Positions 16,643-25,430 of a stretch of 64,000 nucleotides of DNA are shown in pieces. The stretch is from Streptoalloteichus hindustanus. Lineage in GTDB: Bacteria > Actinomycetota > Actinomycetes > Mycobacteriales > Pseudonocardiaceae. The notes under the pieces were generated by a model. The model was not told where the DNA came from and did no database searches. It saw nothing but the letters and a program-made list of their open reading frames with translations. Position 1 is the first letter of the stretch; each line of letters begins with the position of its first letter. Both the position numbers and the translations under genes were made by a program. The stretch spans positions 434,001 through 498,000 of the forward strand of contig NZ_FQVN01000004.1 in assembly GCF_900129375.1 (NCBI RefSeq), given 5' to 3'.

Positions 16643-17938
16643 TCAGCCCGCTGTCGCGGCGGCCAGCACGGCGGTGGTGATCTGGGCGAGGTCGTCGTCG
16701 CCGGTCACGTAGGGCGGCATGGTGTAGACGAGATCGCGGAAGGGGCGCAGCCACACCCCGTGCGCCACGGCCGCGCGGGTCGCCGCCGCCAGGTCGACCT
16801 CGTGGTCGAGCTGGACCACGCCGATCGCGCCCAGCACCCGGACATCCCGCACGCCCGGCAGATCCCGGGCCGGGGCGAGCCCCTCGGCGAGTCGGGACTC
16901 GATCCGCCGCACGTCCCGCCGCCACGCGCCGTCCAGCAGCAGCCCCACCGAGGCGTTCGCCACGGCGGCCGCCAGCGGGTTGCCCATGAACGTGGGGCCG
17001 TGGGCGAGCACGGGGACCTCGCCGGAGGAGATCCCGGCGGCGACCCGCCCGGTGCACAGCGTCGCGGCCATCGTGAGGTAGCCGCCGGTCAACGCCTTGC
17101 CCACGCACAGCACGTCCGGGCTCACACCGGCGTGGTCGGCGGCGAACAGCTCGCCGGTGCGCCCGAACCCGGTGGCGATCTCGTCGAAGACCAGCAGCAC
17201 GTCGTGGGCCGTGGTGAGCTCCCGCAGCGCCGCCAGGTAGCGCGGCGAGTGGAAGCGCATGCCGCCGGCGTTCTGCACCACGGGTTCGACGATCACCGCC
17301 GCCACCTCGTCGGCGTGCCGGGCCAGCACGCCGTCGAGGTGGTCGACGTAGCCGGGGTCGAACTCGGCCGGCGGCGCGTCCGCGAAGACCTGCTCGGGCA
17401 ACGCGCCGCGCCACAGGTGGTGCATCCCGCCCTCCGGGTCGCACACCGACATCGGCTGCCAGGTGTCGCCGTGGTACCCGCCGCGCCAGGTCATCAGCCG
17501 CCGCTTCCCCGGCCGGCCGCGGGACCGCCAGTACTGCAGGCACATCTTCGTCGCCACCTCCACCGACACCGACCCGGAGTCGGCGAGGAAGACGTGCCGC
17601 AGCGGCTCGGGCGTGATCTCCACGAGCGTGCGCGCGAGCCGGATCGCGGGCTCGTGCGTGATCCCGCCGAACATGACGTGGCTCATCCGCCCCAACTGCT
17701 CGCGCACCGCGGCGTCGAGCACCGGGTGGGCGTAGCCGTGGATCGCCGCCCACCACGACGACATCCCGTCGACCAGCTCGCGCCGGCCGTGCGCCGGTTC
17801 GGCCAGCCGGAGCCGGACGCCGGAGGCCGACTCGACCAGCAGCGGCCGGGCCGTGCCGGGCATGGGGGCGTAGGGGTGCCACACGTGCTCGCGGTCCAGG
17901 TCGAGCAGTCGCTCGGGGGTGAGGTCGGCGCGTGTCAC
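16643..17938 (-). CDS. bioA: Adenosylmethionine-8-amino-7-oxononanoate aminotransferase
   Basis: A 431-residue PLP enzyme that converts KAPA to DAPA, using S-adenosylmethionine as amino donor, in biotin synthesis. Diagnostic sequence includes [11 protein letters not shown] near residue 18, [13 protein letters not shown] near 57, the PLP-binding Asp in [15 protein letters not shown] and the Schiff-base Lys in [15 protein letters not shown] late substrate-pocket segment [13 protein letters not shown] is also typical. GTG at 17938 follows the bioB stop by 28 bp, so bioB and bioA are one operon. bioF and bioD are not in the window. Confidence 0.95.
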   Translation of the reverse strand: MTRADLTPERLLDLDREHVWHPYAPMPGTARPLLVESASGVRLRLAEPAHGRRELVDGMSSWWAAIHGYAHPVLDAAVREQLGRMSHVMFGGITHEPAIRLARTLVEITPEPLRHVFLADSGSVSVEVATKMCLQYWRSRGRPGKRRLMTWRGGYHGDTWQPMSVCDPEGGMHHLWRGALPEQVFADAPPAEFDPGYVDHLDGVLARHADEVAAVIVEPVVQNAGGMRFHSPRYLAALRELTTAHDVLLVFDEIATGFGRTGELFAADHAGVSPDVLCVGKALTGGYLTMAATLCTGRVAAGISSGEVPVLAHGPTFMGNPLAAAVANASVGLLLDGAWRRDVRRIESRLAEGLAPARDLPGVRDVRVLGAIGVVQLDHEVDLAAATRAAVAHGVWLRPFRDLVYTMPPYVTGDDDLAQITTAVLAAATAG

Positions 17939-17966
17939 GGGGGAGGGCTCCTCGTCGCGGGCGCCG

Positions 17967-19028
17967 TCAGGCGTTGGCCGGCAGGTCGGTACCCGCCCCA
18001 CGGCGCCGGATGGCCACCAGGTCGTGGCGGGCCTCGGGCAGGGTCGGCTCGTCGACGCCCTCGATGGTGAAGCCGGCGTCGGCGATCATCTGCCGGTCGT
18101 CCGCGCCCGGCTGGCCCTCGCTGGTCAGGTAGTCGCCCAGGAAGATCGAGTTGGCCAGGTGCAGCGCCAGCGGCTGCATGCCGCGCAGGTGGATCTCCCG
18201 GCCGCCGGCCAGCCGGACCTCGACGTCGGGGAAGAAGAACCGGAACACCGCGAGGATGCGCAGGCAGCGGTCGGGAGTCAGCTCCCAGCGGCCCTCCAGC
18301 GGGGTGCCCTGGAACGGGATGAGGAAGTTGACCGGCACCGAGTCCGGGTCCAGCTCCCGCAGCGCGAGGGCGAGGTCGACGACGTCCTCGTCGGACTCGC
18401 CCATGCCGAAGATCGCGCCGGAGCAGGGCGACAGGCCGGCCTCGGTGGCGCGGCGCAGGGTGTCGACCCGGTCGGCGAAGGTGTGGGTGGAGCAGATCTC
18501 GGAGTAGCGGGCCTCGCTGGTGTTGAGGTTGTGGCTGTAGGCGTGCGCGCCCGCCGAGGCCAGCCGCTCGGCATGGCCGGCGCCCAGCAGGCCGAGGCAG
18601 ACGCACACCTCCACCTGCGGGTTGTCCTCCCTGATGGCGGCGATGGTGTTCTCGATCCGGGTGATGTCGCGCTCGCCGGGGCCGCGGCCGCTGGCCACCA
18701 GGCACACCCGTTTCGCCCCGGCGCGCACCGCCTGGTCGGCGGTGCGCGCGGCGTCCTCGGGGGAGATCCAGGAGTACTTGAGGATCTCCGAGCCGGAGCC
18801 GAGGCGTTGCGAGCAGTACGTGCAGTCCTCGGGGCACATGCCGCTCTTCATGTTGATGATCGTGTTGAGCTTGACCCGACGCCCGAAGAAGTGCCGCCGG
18901 ACCCGGGAGCCGGCGGCGACGATGTCGAGCAGTTCGTCGTCGCCGGAGAGCACCGCCAGCGCCTCCTCGCGCGTGGGGTGCTCACGACGCAGCGCCTTGT
19001 CGACCAGGGTGTCCAGGAGTGTCGTCAC
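17967..19028 (-). CDS. bioB: Biotin synthase
   Basis: A 353-residue radical SAM enzyme that inserts sulfur into dethiobiotin. The [4Fe-4S] motif is CPEDCTYC (Cys-x3-Cys-x2-Cys) near residue 67; the auxiliary [2Fe-2S] region is seen as [11 protein letters not shown] and [10 protein letters not shown], and YSHNLNTS and [15 protein letters not shown] are family hallmarks. GTG at 19028 gives the family length; there is no obvious Shine-Dalgarno, so a leaderless or coupled start is possible. It is followed by bioA. An imperfect inverted repeat (19092-19117) lies in the 95-bp gap to the upstream TetR gene. Confidence 0.96.
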   Translation of the reverse strand: MTTLLDTLVDKALRREHPTREEALAVLSGDDELLDIVAAGSRVRRHFFGRRVKLNTIINMKSGMCPEDCTYCSQRLGSGSEILKYSWISPEDAARTADQAVRAGAKRVCLVASGRGPGERDITRIENTIAAIREDNPQVEVCVCLGLLGAGHAERLASAGAHAYSHNLNTSEARYSEICSTHTFADRVDTLRRATEAGLSPCSGAIFGMGESDEDVVDLALALRELDPDSVPVNFLIPFQGTPLEGRWELTPDRCLRILAVFRFFFPDVEVRLAGGREIHLRGMQPLALHLANSIFLGDYLTSEGQPGADDRQMIADAGFTIEGVDEPTLPEARHDLVAIRRRGAGTDLPANA

Positions 19029-19091
19029 GGGAGGCAGCGTCGCCGGGCGCGGTGGTCGCCGACAATGGCCCGGCACGACAAGATCATCTGA

Positions 19092-19117
19092 AAGTTCTTG
19101 TGCCGCAACGTGAACTT
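19092..19117. promoter_or_regulatory. Inverted repeat in bioB promoter region
   Basis: AAGTTC and GAACTT flank a 14-nt centre. It lies 64 bp upstream of bioB, between bioB and the TetR gene, and is a candidate biotin-responsive operator. Confidence 0.45.
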
Positions 19118-19123
19118 CGCTGG

Positions 19124-19717
19124 TCAGCCGCCCGCGCCCGTCCCGGCCGGGGTGCGCAGCAGCGGACGCAGTAGGCCGGCGATCAGGGCGCGCCGGCGGT
19201 CCTCGTCCCATTCCGCGTCCTCGAAGGAGAGGCTGACGAGCCCGGAGGTGACCACGTCGACGGTGTCCGCGATCGCGGCCCGCCGCCGTCGTCCCCTGGT
19301 CAGCTCGGCGCTGTGCCGGGCGATCCGCTCGTCCCAGAACCGGTTGAACACCGCGAGTTCGCCGGCGAGCACCGGGTCCCTGCGCGCCCCCTCGATCACG
19401 CTCAGCCACAGGTTCCTGGTCCGGGCGGGGGCGCGCACGACCGCGGCCTCCACGAGCGCGAGCAGCGCGTCCGCGCCCCTGCGGTCGCCGACGTCGGCGG
19501 CCACGAACCCCTGGAACCGGTCGAGCTCGCGTCGCACGGCCGCGCTGACGAGCTCGTCGCGGCTGCGGAAGTAGTGGGTCACCGTCGTGGTCGAGGCGGT
19601 CATCGCCGCCGCGACCGCGCGGATGGTCACGGCGGGGAAGCCCTCGCGGCACGCGATCTCCACCACGGCGTCGCAGAGGGCCTCGCGTCGCGCGGCATGG
19701 TCGATCTCCCGGGGCAC
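19124..19717 (-). CDS. TetR family transcriptional regulator
   Basis: A 197-residue regulator with the HTH at about residues 10-50 ([21 protein letters not shown]; key [16 protein letters not shown]). The GTG at 19717 is preferred to an upstream TTG because it leaves the promoter palindromes outside the gene. It lies between a flavin amine oxidase gene (62 bp upstream) and bioB (95 bp downstream), all leftward. The same bipartite palindrome precedes both this gene and the amine oxidase, which indicates autoregulation plus control of the oxidase. Its closeness to bioB recalls BioQ-type biotin regulators, but the operators upstream of bioB and of this gene differ. Confidence 0.88.
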   Translation of the reverse strand: MPREIDHAARREALCDAVVEIACREGFPAVTIRAVAAAMTASTTTVTHYFRSRDELVSAAVRRELDRFQGFVAADVGDRRGADALLALVEAAVVRAPARTRNLWLSVIEGARRDPVLAGELAVFNRFWDERIARHSAELTRGRRRRAAIADTVDVVTSGLVSLSFEDAEWDEDRRRALIAGLLRPLLRTPAGTGAGG

Positions 19718-19744
19718 GCGGCCAGCCTGACACCACCTCGCCAC

Positions 19745-19768
19745 GTTGTACAACTGACGTTGCGCAAC
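19745..19768. promoter_or_regulatory. Bipartite palindrome, TetR operator copy 1
   Basis: GTTGTACAAC and GTTGCGCAAC, both perfect dyads, start 14 bp apart just upstream of the TetR gene. The same arrangement recurs at 21144-21167. Confidence 0.75.
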
Positions 19769-19779
19769 ACGCGTCGCAT

Positions 19780-21117
19780 TCAGCGCGGCGGAGTGGTGAT
19801 CTCACGGGCGGCGCGCTCGCCAGACTCCAGCGCGCCTTCGAAGTACCCCTGCCAACACGACGCGAACTCGGTGCCGGCCCAGTGGACGCCGTCGACCGGG
19901 GCGCGCGCCGAGTCGCCCAGCGCGGTCAGCGCCCCGGGGACGGGCACGGCGCTGTACCCGCCCAACGCCCAGGGATCGTCCGCCCAAACCTTCTCCACCC
20001 ACCGGCGCGGCCGCCGCGCGCGTGGCCCGAAGAGCCGTTCGAGCGCGCCCAGCACGCGAGCCCGGCGGGTGTCGGGGTTGAGCGCGGCCAGCGCGCTCGC
20101 GTCCTGGCCGCAGGCGAGCACGCACAGGTGCCCGGGCCCGTCCGGTGGGGACACGTCGGCGACCACGGACGCCGGCCCGTCCGGCAGCAGCGCGGTCCCG
20201 GACCTGCCGTCCGCACGCCAGAACGGCTGGTCGTACACCGCGAACATCTTCACGACCCGGCCCATCGGCATCCGCTGGAAGATCTCCTCGCAGACGGTCG
20301 GGAGCGGGGGCTCGAACGCGATCCGCGCGGCCAGCGGGGGCGGAACGGCGATCACGACGTGCTGGGCCCGGACCACCTGGGCGTCGGCGGCGACGACGTA
20401 CCCGGCGCCCGCCCTCGTGACGGACCGGACCGGGGCGCCCAGCCGCACGCCCAGCGCAGCCGCCATGACCGTGGCCAGCCGGTCGGCCCCCTCGACGAAG
20501 AGGTCCTGCTGCGCGCCGCCGTCGAACCCGAGCACCGACCGCAGCCCTCCGGCGGCAGCCACGCCGCTGACCAGCGACAACAGCGACACCGCCGCCAGGT
20601 CGACGCAGACCAGCTCCCGCAGCACCAGGTCCGCCCACCGGCGTGCCCGCCGCGACAACACGGTGCGGCGCAACCACGCGGCAACGGTGATCTCGTCCAG
20701 CGCCGCCGCCCTCGGCGAGCGCCAGGGCCGCTCCGGGTCGATCCCCCGCCCGCTCCACGCGAGCCGCAGCAGGGCGGGCGCGAGCGTGAGCGCCGCGGGA
20801 ACCAGCGACCACGGGGGAACGCCGCCGATCTCGTGGACGCGGTCGTCCTCGGCCAACAGGTGCGTCCCGTCGGTGTGCGACGCGTACCGGGCGAGCCCGT
20901 GGCGCTCCGCGAGCCCCAGGATGCGGTGCTGCCCGGGGCCGATCCACTGCCCGCCCAGGTCGAGCGGGTGCCCCTCCGACCGCTCGGTGTGCGCCCGACC
21001 CCCGACGCGGTCCCGCGCCTCCAACACCGTGACGCTCGCCCCGGCCTCCTGGAGCGCGCACGCGGCGGACAGCCCCGCGTAGCCCGCCCCGACAACAACG
21101 ACATCCCACCGAGCCAT
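19780..21117 (-). CDS. Flavin-containing amine oxidase
   Basis: A 445-residue FAD enzyme of the monoamine oxidase family. Residues 5-19 carry the Rossmann motif ([15 protein letters not shown]), followed by the second FAD motif [15 protein letters not shown] and the diagnostic [15 protein letters not shown]. The C-terminal GxxE flavin segment reads [20 protein letters not shown], split as [10 protein letters not shown] and [10 protein letters not shown]. The Cys of the SCWQG region is not in the classic covalent-flavin position, so FAD is probably non-covalent. It likely oxidises an amine to an imine or aldehyde with H2O2 release. It is the first gene of a leftward series with TetR and bioBA, and has its own copy of the TetR operator. 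Confidence 0.9.
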   Translation of the reverse strand: MARWDVVVVGAGYAGLSAACALQEAGASVTVLEARDRVGGRAHTERSEGHPLDLGGQWIGPGQHRILGLAERHGLARYASHTDGTHLLAEDDRVHEIGGVPPWSLVPAALTLAPALLRLAWSGRGIDPERPWRSPRAAALDEITVAAWLRRTVLSRRARRWADLVLRELVCVDLAAVSLLSLVSGVAAAGGLRSVLGFDGGAQQDLFVEGADRLATVMAAALGVRLGAPVRSVTRAGAGYVVAADAQVVRAQHVVIAVPPPLAARIAFEPPLPTVCEEIFQRMPMGRVVKMFAVYDQPFWRADGRSGTALLPDGPASVVADVSPPDGPGHLCVLACGQDASALAALNPDTRRARVLGALERLFGPRARRPRRWVEKVWADDPWALGGYSAVPVPGALTALGDSARAPVDGVHWAGTEFASCWQGYFEGALESGERAAREITTPPR

Positions 21118-21143
21118 TCCCACCCCCCGAAGCTGCAACACCC

Positions 21144-21167
21144 GTTGTACATCAAGTGTTGCACAAC
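21144..21167. promoter_or_regulatory. Bipartite palindrome, TetR operator copy 2
   Basis: GTTGTACA, six bases, GTTGCACAAC, with the same 14-bp spacing as the copy at 19745-19768. It lies 27 bp upstream of the amine oxidase start. Confidence 0.75.
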
Positions 21168-21186
21168 CCTCGCGGTGGCCGAGTGA

Positions 21187-21201
21187 GTGTTCGCCGAACA
21201 C
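21187..21201. promoter_or_regulatory. Perfect 15-nt palindrome
   Basis: GTGTTCG-C-CGAACAC, 156 bp upstream of the methyltransferase gene and 70 bp upstream of the divergent amine oxidase gene. Could bind a dimeric regulator, perhaps the XRE protein encoded at 23475-24719. Confidence 0.45.
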
Positions 21202-21356
21202 CCCTGCCCCACCCGTGCCCACATGTCGTGTGCTGAACGCGCACTTGGCGGCAGACACCCCTGTGAGGGGTGACAGACGCGAACAGCCAACCCGGCGGTC
21301 GTCCCGGGTCCCCGACCGTCTCTGGTGCCACGGCCTTCGACGAGGAGGAGAACGCG

Positions 21357-22760
21357 ATGAAAGTGGTCACCGCGATGAACAGCTACGCGCCGCGGAACTT
21401 CGCGACGGCGGCCAAGTCCGCGCCCAGCTATCTCGATGTGGCAGCGAACGCCCACGGCGCGGAGAAAGGTCATCTGATGCGCCAGGCCCTGGACCGCTTG
21501 GGCGGAACGCGCCGGCAGGTGGTCGAGGTCGGTCCCGGAGGTGGAGCCGCGGTGGCGTGGTTGGCCGCCACACTCGCTGACCAGCCAGCCGACACCCCGA
21601 GGGTGGAGCTCACCCTGGTCGAGGCGCCCGGGGTCACCTCGGCGTCCCTGGTCCAGGCCATGGAGAAGTTCGGCCAGGTCGGCGCCTGCCGGCTGGTGAC
21701 CGGGCTGGCCACCGAGTTGGACGCCGTGCTACCCGGGCCAGTAGACGTGATCAGCGCTTCGGCGCTGCTCCACGAGGTGTACTCCTACAGCGGAGGCTAT
21801 CCCGGGCTGTACTCGCTGATCCGGGCCCTGCCCGCGATGTTGACCTCGGGTGGCTTCTTCGCCTATCGCGACGTCTACGCCGTCAACGCCTCCTGCTTGC
21901 ACCAACGGGTCACGCACAGCTACGACATTCCGTCGTGGCTGCGGTTCCTGCGGCTGTTCCTGCCGCGGTACCTGTCCGAGGGGCGGCATCCCTACCACCG
22001 CGCTGACGACCAGATCCTCGTGCGCCAGAACTCCCGCCCGATCACGATCCCAGAACTGGACACCAGCACATGCGCGCTCGTGACCGCGCCGATCGGACTG
22101 CTCCGCGAGACGCAGCGCCACTACCTCACCGCCCGTGATCACGTCTGGCGCTCCGGAGCTCTCGGCTTCACCCCGATCCTGGACGGCCAGCTCGCCGCTG
22201 ACTGGATCGACTTTGGCGCGGGCCACAAGCGTGTGCACTACGCCCTGACTGACCTGGACTGGTTGCCCCTCTCCCAGAAGGCGATGCTGCGCTCGATCAG
22301 CGAACCGTACGCCGACCACCTCACCGTTGACGGGGATCTGTTCGACGAGGTCACCGACGTCGTGCTCGACGCGTTCCTCAACGCTGTCGAGCGCGGTGAC
22401 CGGGCGTGCGCCGAGGTGTGGTCGGCGTGGATGTCGCGAGAGGGACACGAAACCTACACGTACTTCAGTCTCGACGAGCTGCTCACGGCCTTCACGGTGC
22501 TCTCCGCCGAAGCCCAAGCCGAAACCGTGCTGATGCCCATTCAGTCCAGCGACATCGAACGACGGGAGCGGCACCACTACAACCGGTTCCTCAGCCGACG
22601 TCTCATCAGCCCCCTGCTCGACGCCAAACAGCTGGTGCTGTTCGCCAACGTTCCGCGTGCCGACACGACCACGTTGCGCCAAGCCCTCGCAACGGTGCGG
22701 CCCTGGTGCAGCAAGCCGAACCTCGCCCGGATCCACACCGCGGTGTGCACGCGAGGATGA
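21357..22760 (+). CDS. SAM-dependent methyltransferase-like protein with long C-terminal domain
   Basis: A 467-residue protein. Residues 54-70 (QVVEVGPGGGAAVAWL) look like motif I of a class I methyltransferase, followed by LTLVEAPG as the acidic loop and VDVISASALLHEVYSY as motif IV. From about residue 190 the sequence no longer follows a methyltransferase; the remaining 270 residues are rich in aromatic and charged residues and match nothing I recognise. The start has a strong RBS (GAGGAGGAG). The CYTH gene begins 7 bp after the stop, so the two are surely co-translated, and an XRE regulator follows. Codon choice is slightly less G/C-biased than that of neighbours, which suggests acquisition by transfer. 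Substrate unknown. Confidence 0.75.
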   Translation: MKVVTAMNSYAPRNFATAAKSAPSYLDVAANAHGAEKGHLMRQALDRLGGTRRQVVEVGPGGGAAVAWLAATLADQPADTPRVELTLVEAPGVTSASLVQAMEKFGQVGACRLVTGLATELDAVLPGPVDVISASALLHEVYSYSGGYPGLYSLIRALPAMLTSGGFFAYRDVYAVNASCLHQRVTHSYDIPSWLRFLRLFLPRYLSEGRHPYHRADDQILVRQNSRPITIPELDTSTCALVTAPIGLLRETQRHYLTARDHVWRSGALGFTPILDGQLAADWIDFGAGHKRVHYALTDLDWLPLSQKAMLRSISEPYADHLTVDGDLFDEVTDVVLDAFLNAVERGDRACAEVWSAWMSREGHETYTYFSLDELLTAFTVLSAEAQAETVLMPIQSSDIERRERHHYNRFLSRRLISPLLDAKQLVLFANVPRADTTTLRQALATVRPWCSKPNLARIHTAVCTRG

Positions 22761-22767
22761 TCGCGTC

Positions 22768-23352
22768 ATGGCGCTCTTCGAGGTCGAACGCAAACGCCGG
22801 CTTCCCTCCGTGACCGAGGCCGCGGCACTGACTGACCGCCTGCTCGAACTGGGCCACCACCAGCGCGCCCAGCACACCGAAACCGACACCTACTACTCCC
22901 GGCCCGACGTGGACTACCTGACCACAGTCGAATGCCTACGGGTCCGACAGCGGGGCAGCTTTGCCGAGATCACCTACAAGCCGGCCAGCACAACCGACAC
23001 CCACCGTGCCGGTGACATGATCGTCAAACAGGAGACCAACGTCCTGCTGGCGGACGCCCGCCAGGCCAACGCAGCTCGCCAGCTCCTCGCCGCTGTCGGC
23101 ATGATCGAAGTCGCCGTCGTGGAGAAGACGCGGACCGCCTACACGAACCCCCAACGGGATCAGATCACCGTCGCCCTGGACACCATCACCAATCTGGGGA
23201 CATTCGTCGAGGTCGAGATCACCGCCACCGACTCCGACCAGGCGGCCGTGCTGCTGGCGGAGGTGGAGGCCGCCCTGGGGATCACTGGCTATCCCGTCGT
23301 GGCTCTGCCCTACCGTGACCTGGTTCGCCAGGATGAGGGCGTCACAACCTGA
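22768..23352 (+). CDS. CYTH domain protein (class IV adenylate cyclase-like)
   Basis: A 194-residue CYTH (triphosphate tunnel) protein. The signature ExExK is at residues 5-9 (EVERK), and the expected basic and acidic tunnel residues follow in ECLRVRQRG, EITYKPAS, VVEKTRTAY, VALDTI and FVEVEITATD. Members bind a triphosphate-bearing substrate: they may be adenylate cyclases, thiamine triphosphatases or tripolyphosphatases. The order of motifs is closest to the CyaB/class IV cyclase type. It sits 7 bp behind the methyltransferase-like gene, implying action on the same substrate or production of a signal for it. Confidence 0.88.
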   Translation: MALFEVERKRRLPSVTEAAALTDRLLELGHHQRAQHTETDTYYSRPDVDYLTTVECLRVRQRGSFAEITYKPASTTDTHRAGDMIVKQETNVLLADARQANAARQLLAAVGMIEVAVVEKTRTAYTNPQRDQITVALDTITNLGTFVEVEITATDSDQAAVLLAEVEAALGITGYPVVALPYRDLVRQDEGVTT

Positions 23353-23365
23353 CCGGCCGCCCGTT

Positions 23366-23387
23366 CTCACCACCGTGTCGTGGTGAG
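23366..23387 (+). terminator. Weak terminator-like hairpin after the CYTH gene
   Basis: CTCACCAC and GTGGTGAG pair around a 6-nt loop, 14 bp after the stop codon. Confidence 0.5.
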
Positions 23388-23474
23388 GCCAGTACGGCGA
23401 TGAGCCGATCGGGGCCGGGAAACGCTCGCTTGACTGATCGTGCGTCAGAGCGCGCTCGGTCTACCTTGGCCGAC

Positions 23475-24719
23475 ATGAGGTCGCTGCGGCTGGGCGCTGC
23501 CCTCCGTGCGGCGCGAACTCGGGCAGGGCTGTCACAGAAGGCGCTGGCGGCGCGGCTGGGCTATGAGCGGTCGTCGATCGCCCACGTCGAGCGTGGGGAC
23601 CAGCGCCCGCCCGAGGAGTTCTGGTCACGGGCGGACGTCGTGTGCCGCGCCGAGGGACAGCTGCTCGCCGCCTACCGACAACACCTGTCGTCGCGTGCCG
23701 AGCGACGAAGACCTCCGTTCGACACGTTCGCTGTCCCTGCGGCCGAGGAGGACGAGACGGACCGGCGTGACCTGCTCAAGTGTCTGAGGACGGCCGGCAT
23801 CGTGGTCGCCGGGTGGCCACTGGCGCCGAGCGCGCTGGCAGAGACCCGGCGTGTGACGCTGGATGAGGTCGAGCACGTCCGGCGAGCGGCCCAGCTCTAC
23901 CGCGCCGCGATCTACCAGCACGGGGCGACTGTGGAGCTGCAGCGCGGCCTGACCGCGTTGCTGGACCGGACCACAGCGCTGCTGTCCGAGGTGAACGGGC
24001 CGGGGCAGCGGTCGGAGTTGCTGGACGTGCTGGCCGATACGGCTGGTGTCGCGGGGTACGCGAGCCGCGACCGCGGCCAGGTCGAGCGGGCACACCACTT
24101 CTACGTGCTGGGGTTGCAGGCCTCGCGCAGCGCGGAGGACCCGGTGCTCGCGCGGTACCTCCTGGTCCGGTTGGCGGGCCTGTACCTGGAACTGACGCAA
24201 CCGCGCGAGGTGCTGACGTGTCTGGACAGCGCCGAGCGGGTCGGCACTCCCACACATGCCGAGAAGTCGAACCTGCTGATGCTGCGCGCGTGGGCTCTGG
24301 CCCAGTCCGGCGAGGCACAGGAGGTGCACCGCGCCGTCGGACGTGCGGAGGAGGAGATGTCGCGTGTCGGCGACCAGCGTGACGACGTGGTGGAACGGGA
24401 GCGGCGACACGTCTCGCCCGCCGAGTTGTTCTCGCTGACCGGGGCGTCCTATGTGGAGTTGGCGCGGCGGGAGCCCCGTCATGCGCGGGAAGCCGCGCGT
24501 CGTCTGGTGATGGCCCTGGGGTCACGCGGCCCCGAATACGCGCGCAATGCCACTCTGGACGTGGTTTCCCTGGCTGAGGCACACCTGCGCGGCGGAGATC
24601 TGGACGCGGCGAGGCACTTCGCCCACCGCGCCGAGACAGCGGCGCGGACGACGACATCGCGCCGGGTGCACCGCCGCCTCGGCGAACTCCGGCAGGGACT
24701 GAGGCTGAGGCAGGCATAG
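23475..24719 (+). CDS. XRE family regulator with TPR-like domain
   Basis: A 414-residue protein. Residues 5-60 form a Cro/C1-type helix-turn-helix (LGAALRAARTRAGLSQKALA; GYERSSIAHVERGDQRPP). A short stretch of hydrophobic residues follows (AGIVVAGWPLAPSALA), then about 260 residues of helical repeats with Ala/Leu patterns such as YLLVRLAGLYLELTQPREVL, typical of TPR sensor domains in actinomycete regulators. I chose the ATG at 23475 because it leads straight into the HTH; an ATG at 23400 would add 25 residues of low conservation. It lies 122 bp after the CYTH gene on the same strand and may regulate the methyltransferase-CYTH operon. Confidence 0.87.
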   Translation: MRSLRLGAALRAARTRAGLSQKALAARLGYERSSIAHVERGDQRPPEEFWSRADVVCRAEGQLLAAYRQHLSSRAERRRPPFDTFAVPAAEEDETDRRDLLKCLRTAGIVVAGWPLAPSALAETRRVTLDEVEHVRRAAQLYRAAIYQHGATVELQRGLTALLDRTTALLSEVNGPGQRSELLDVLADTAGVAGYASRDRGQVERAHHFYVLGLQASRSAEDPVLARYLLVRLAGLYLELTQPREVLTCLDSAERVGTPTHAEKSNLLMLRAWALAQSGEAQEVHRAVGRAEEEMSRVGDQRDDVVERERRHVSPAELFSLTGASYVELARREPRHAREAARRLVMALGSRGPEYARNATLDVVSLAEAHLRGGDLDAARHFAHRAETAARTTTSRRVHRRLGELRQGLRLRQA

Positions 24720-24775
24720 CGGGAGATCCCACAGCGGACACACGAGCTGGCGGCCGGTGATCTCCAGAACCAGGG

Positions 24776-25384
24776 TCAGGGTGTCGTGACGCGGTAGTGG
24801 ATTTCGGTGGGGGTCAGGTGTCGGCCGTTGACCGGGAGGATGTCCTGGGGGCAGGCGGACAGCACGACGACGAGGTCCACCTCGGCCCGGAGCTGGACGT
24901 GGTCGCCCGGCCGGGCCGGGGGCGCCGCGAACGTCAGTTCGCCGTCGGCGCTCCAGGGCACGTTCATGAACAGGTTCAGCGGCGCGGGGAGCACGGGCGG
25001 GGGCGCCAGGTCGATCTCGCGCAGGGCGTGGTGGAAGTTGTCGTGGCAGTTGTCGTGGTGGTCGACGCAGCCCAGGAGGCGGTAGCGGGCGACGTCGCAG
25101 GCCGCGATGAGGGTGTCGTGCACGCCGGGGCTGGTGTCGGCCGCCAGGGTCAGCAGGGGGCGGCGGCGGTCGCTGACCAGGGTGTCGCCCACGCGGGGGA
25201 CCAGGCGGCCCAGGGCGGTGCGGGTGTGCTCCATCGACAGGTGCTCGTCGAGGTCGGGCGGGCACAGCGCCCAGGTGTCGACCACCTGGTCCCCGGTCGG
25301 GTTGATGATCTCCAGGGTCGCGCCGGCGGGCAGGGGGACGGCGCGACCGGAGCGGGCCGGGACGGTGTGGGTGGGTGCGCTCAT
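24776..25384 (-). CDS. DUF1989 / urea carboxylase-associated protein
   Basis: A 202-residue protein of the DUF1989 family. Recognisable parts are the N-terminal RSGRAVPLPAGATLEIINP, the polar MEHTRTALGRLVPRVGD loop and the metal-ligand-like segment VDHHDNCHDNFHHAL near residue 118, then APLNLFMNVPW and RPGDHVQLRAEVDLVVVLSACPQD (key SACPQD). In urea and guanidine degradation operons, paired DUF1989 proteins act with allophanate and urea carboxylase steps. Here there is one copy, next to an MFS transporter and PucR, so nitrogen-compound catabolism is the best guess. ATG at 25384 has GAAAGG upstream. Confidence 0.85.
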   Translation of the reverse strand: MSAPTHTVPARSGRAVPLPAGATLEIINPTGDQVVDTWALCPPDLDEHLSMEHTRTALGRLVPRVGDTLVSDRRRPLLTLAADTSPGVHDTLIAACDVARYRLLGCVDHHDNCHDNFHHALREIDLAPPPVLPAPLNLFMNVPWSADGELTFAAPPARPGDHVQLRAEVDLVVVLSACPQDILPVNGRHLTPTEIHYRVTTP

Positions 25385-25430
25385 CGCGGGCCTTTCGTTC
25401 ACGGTGAAGGGCGCGGAAGACACGTCTCGA

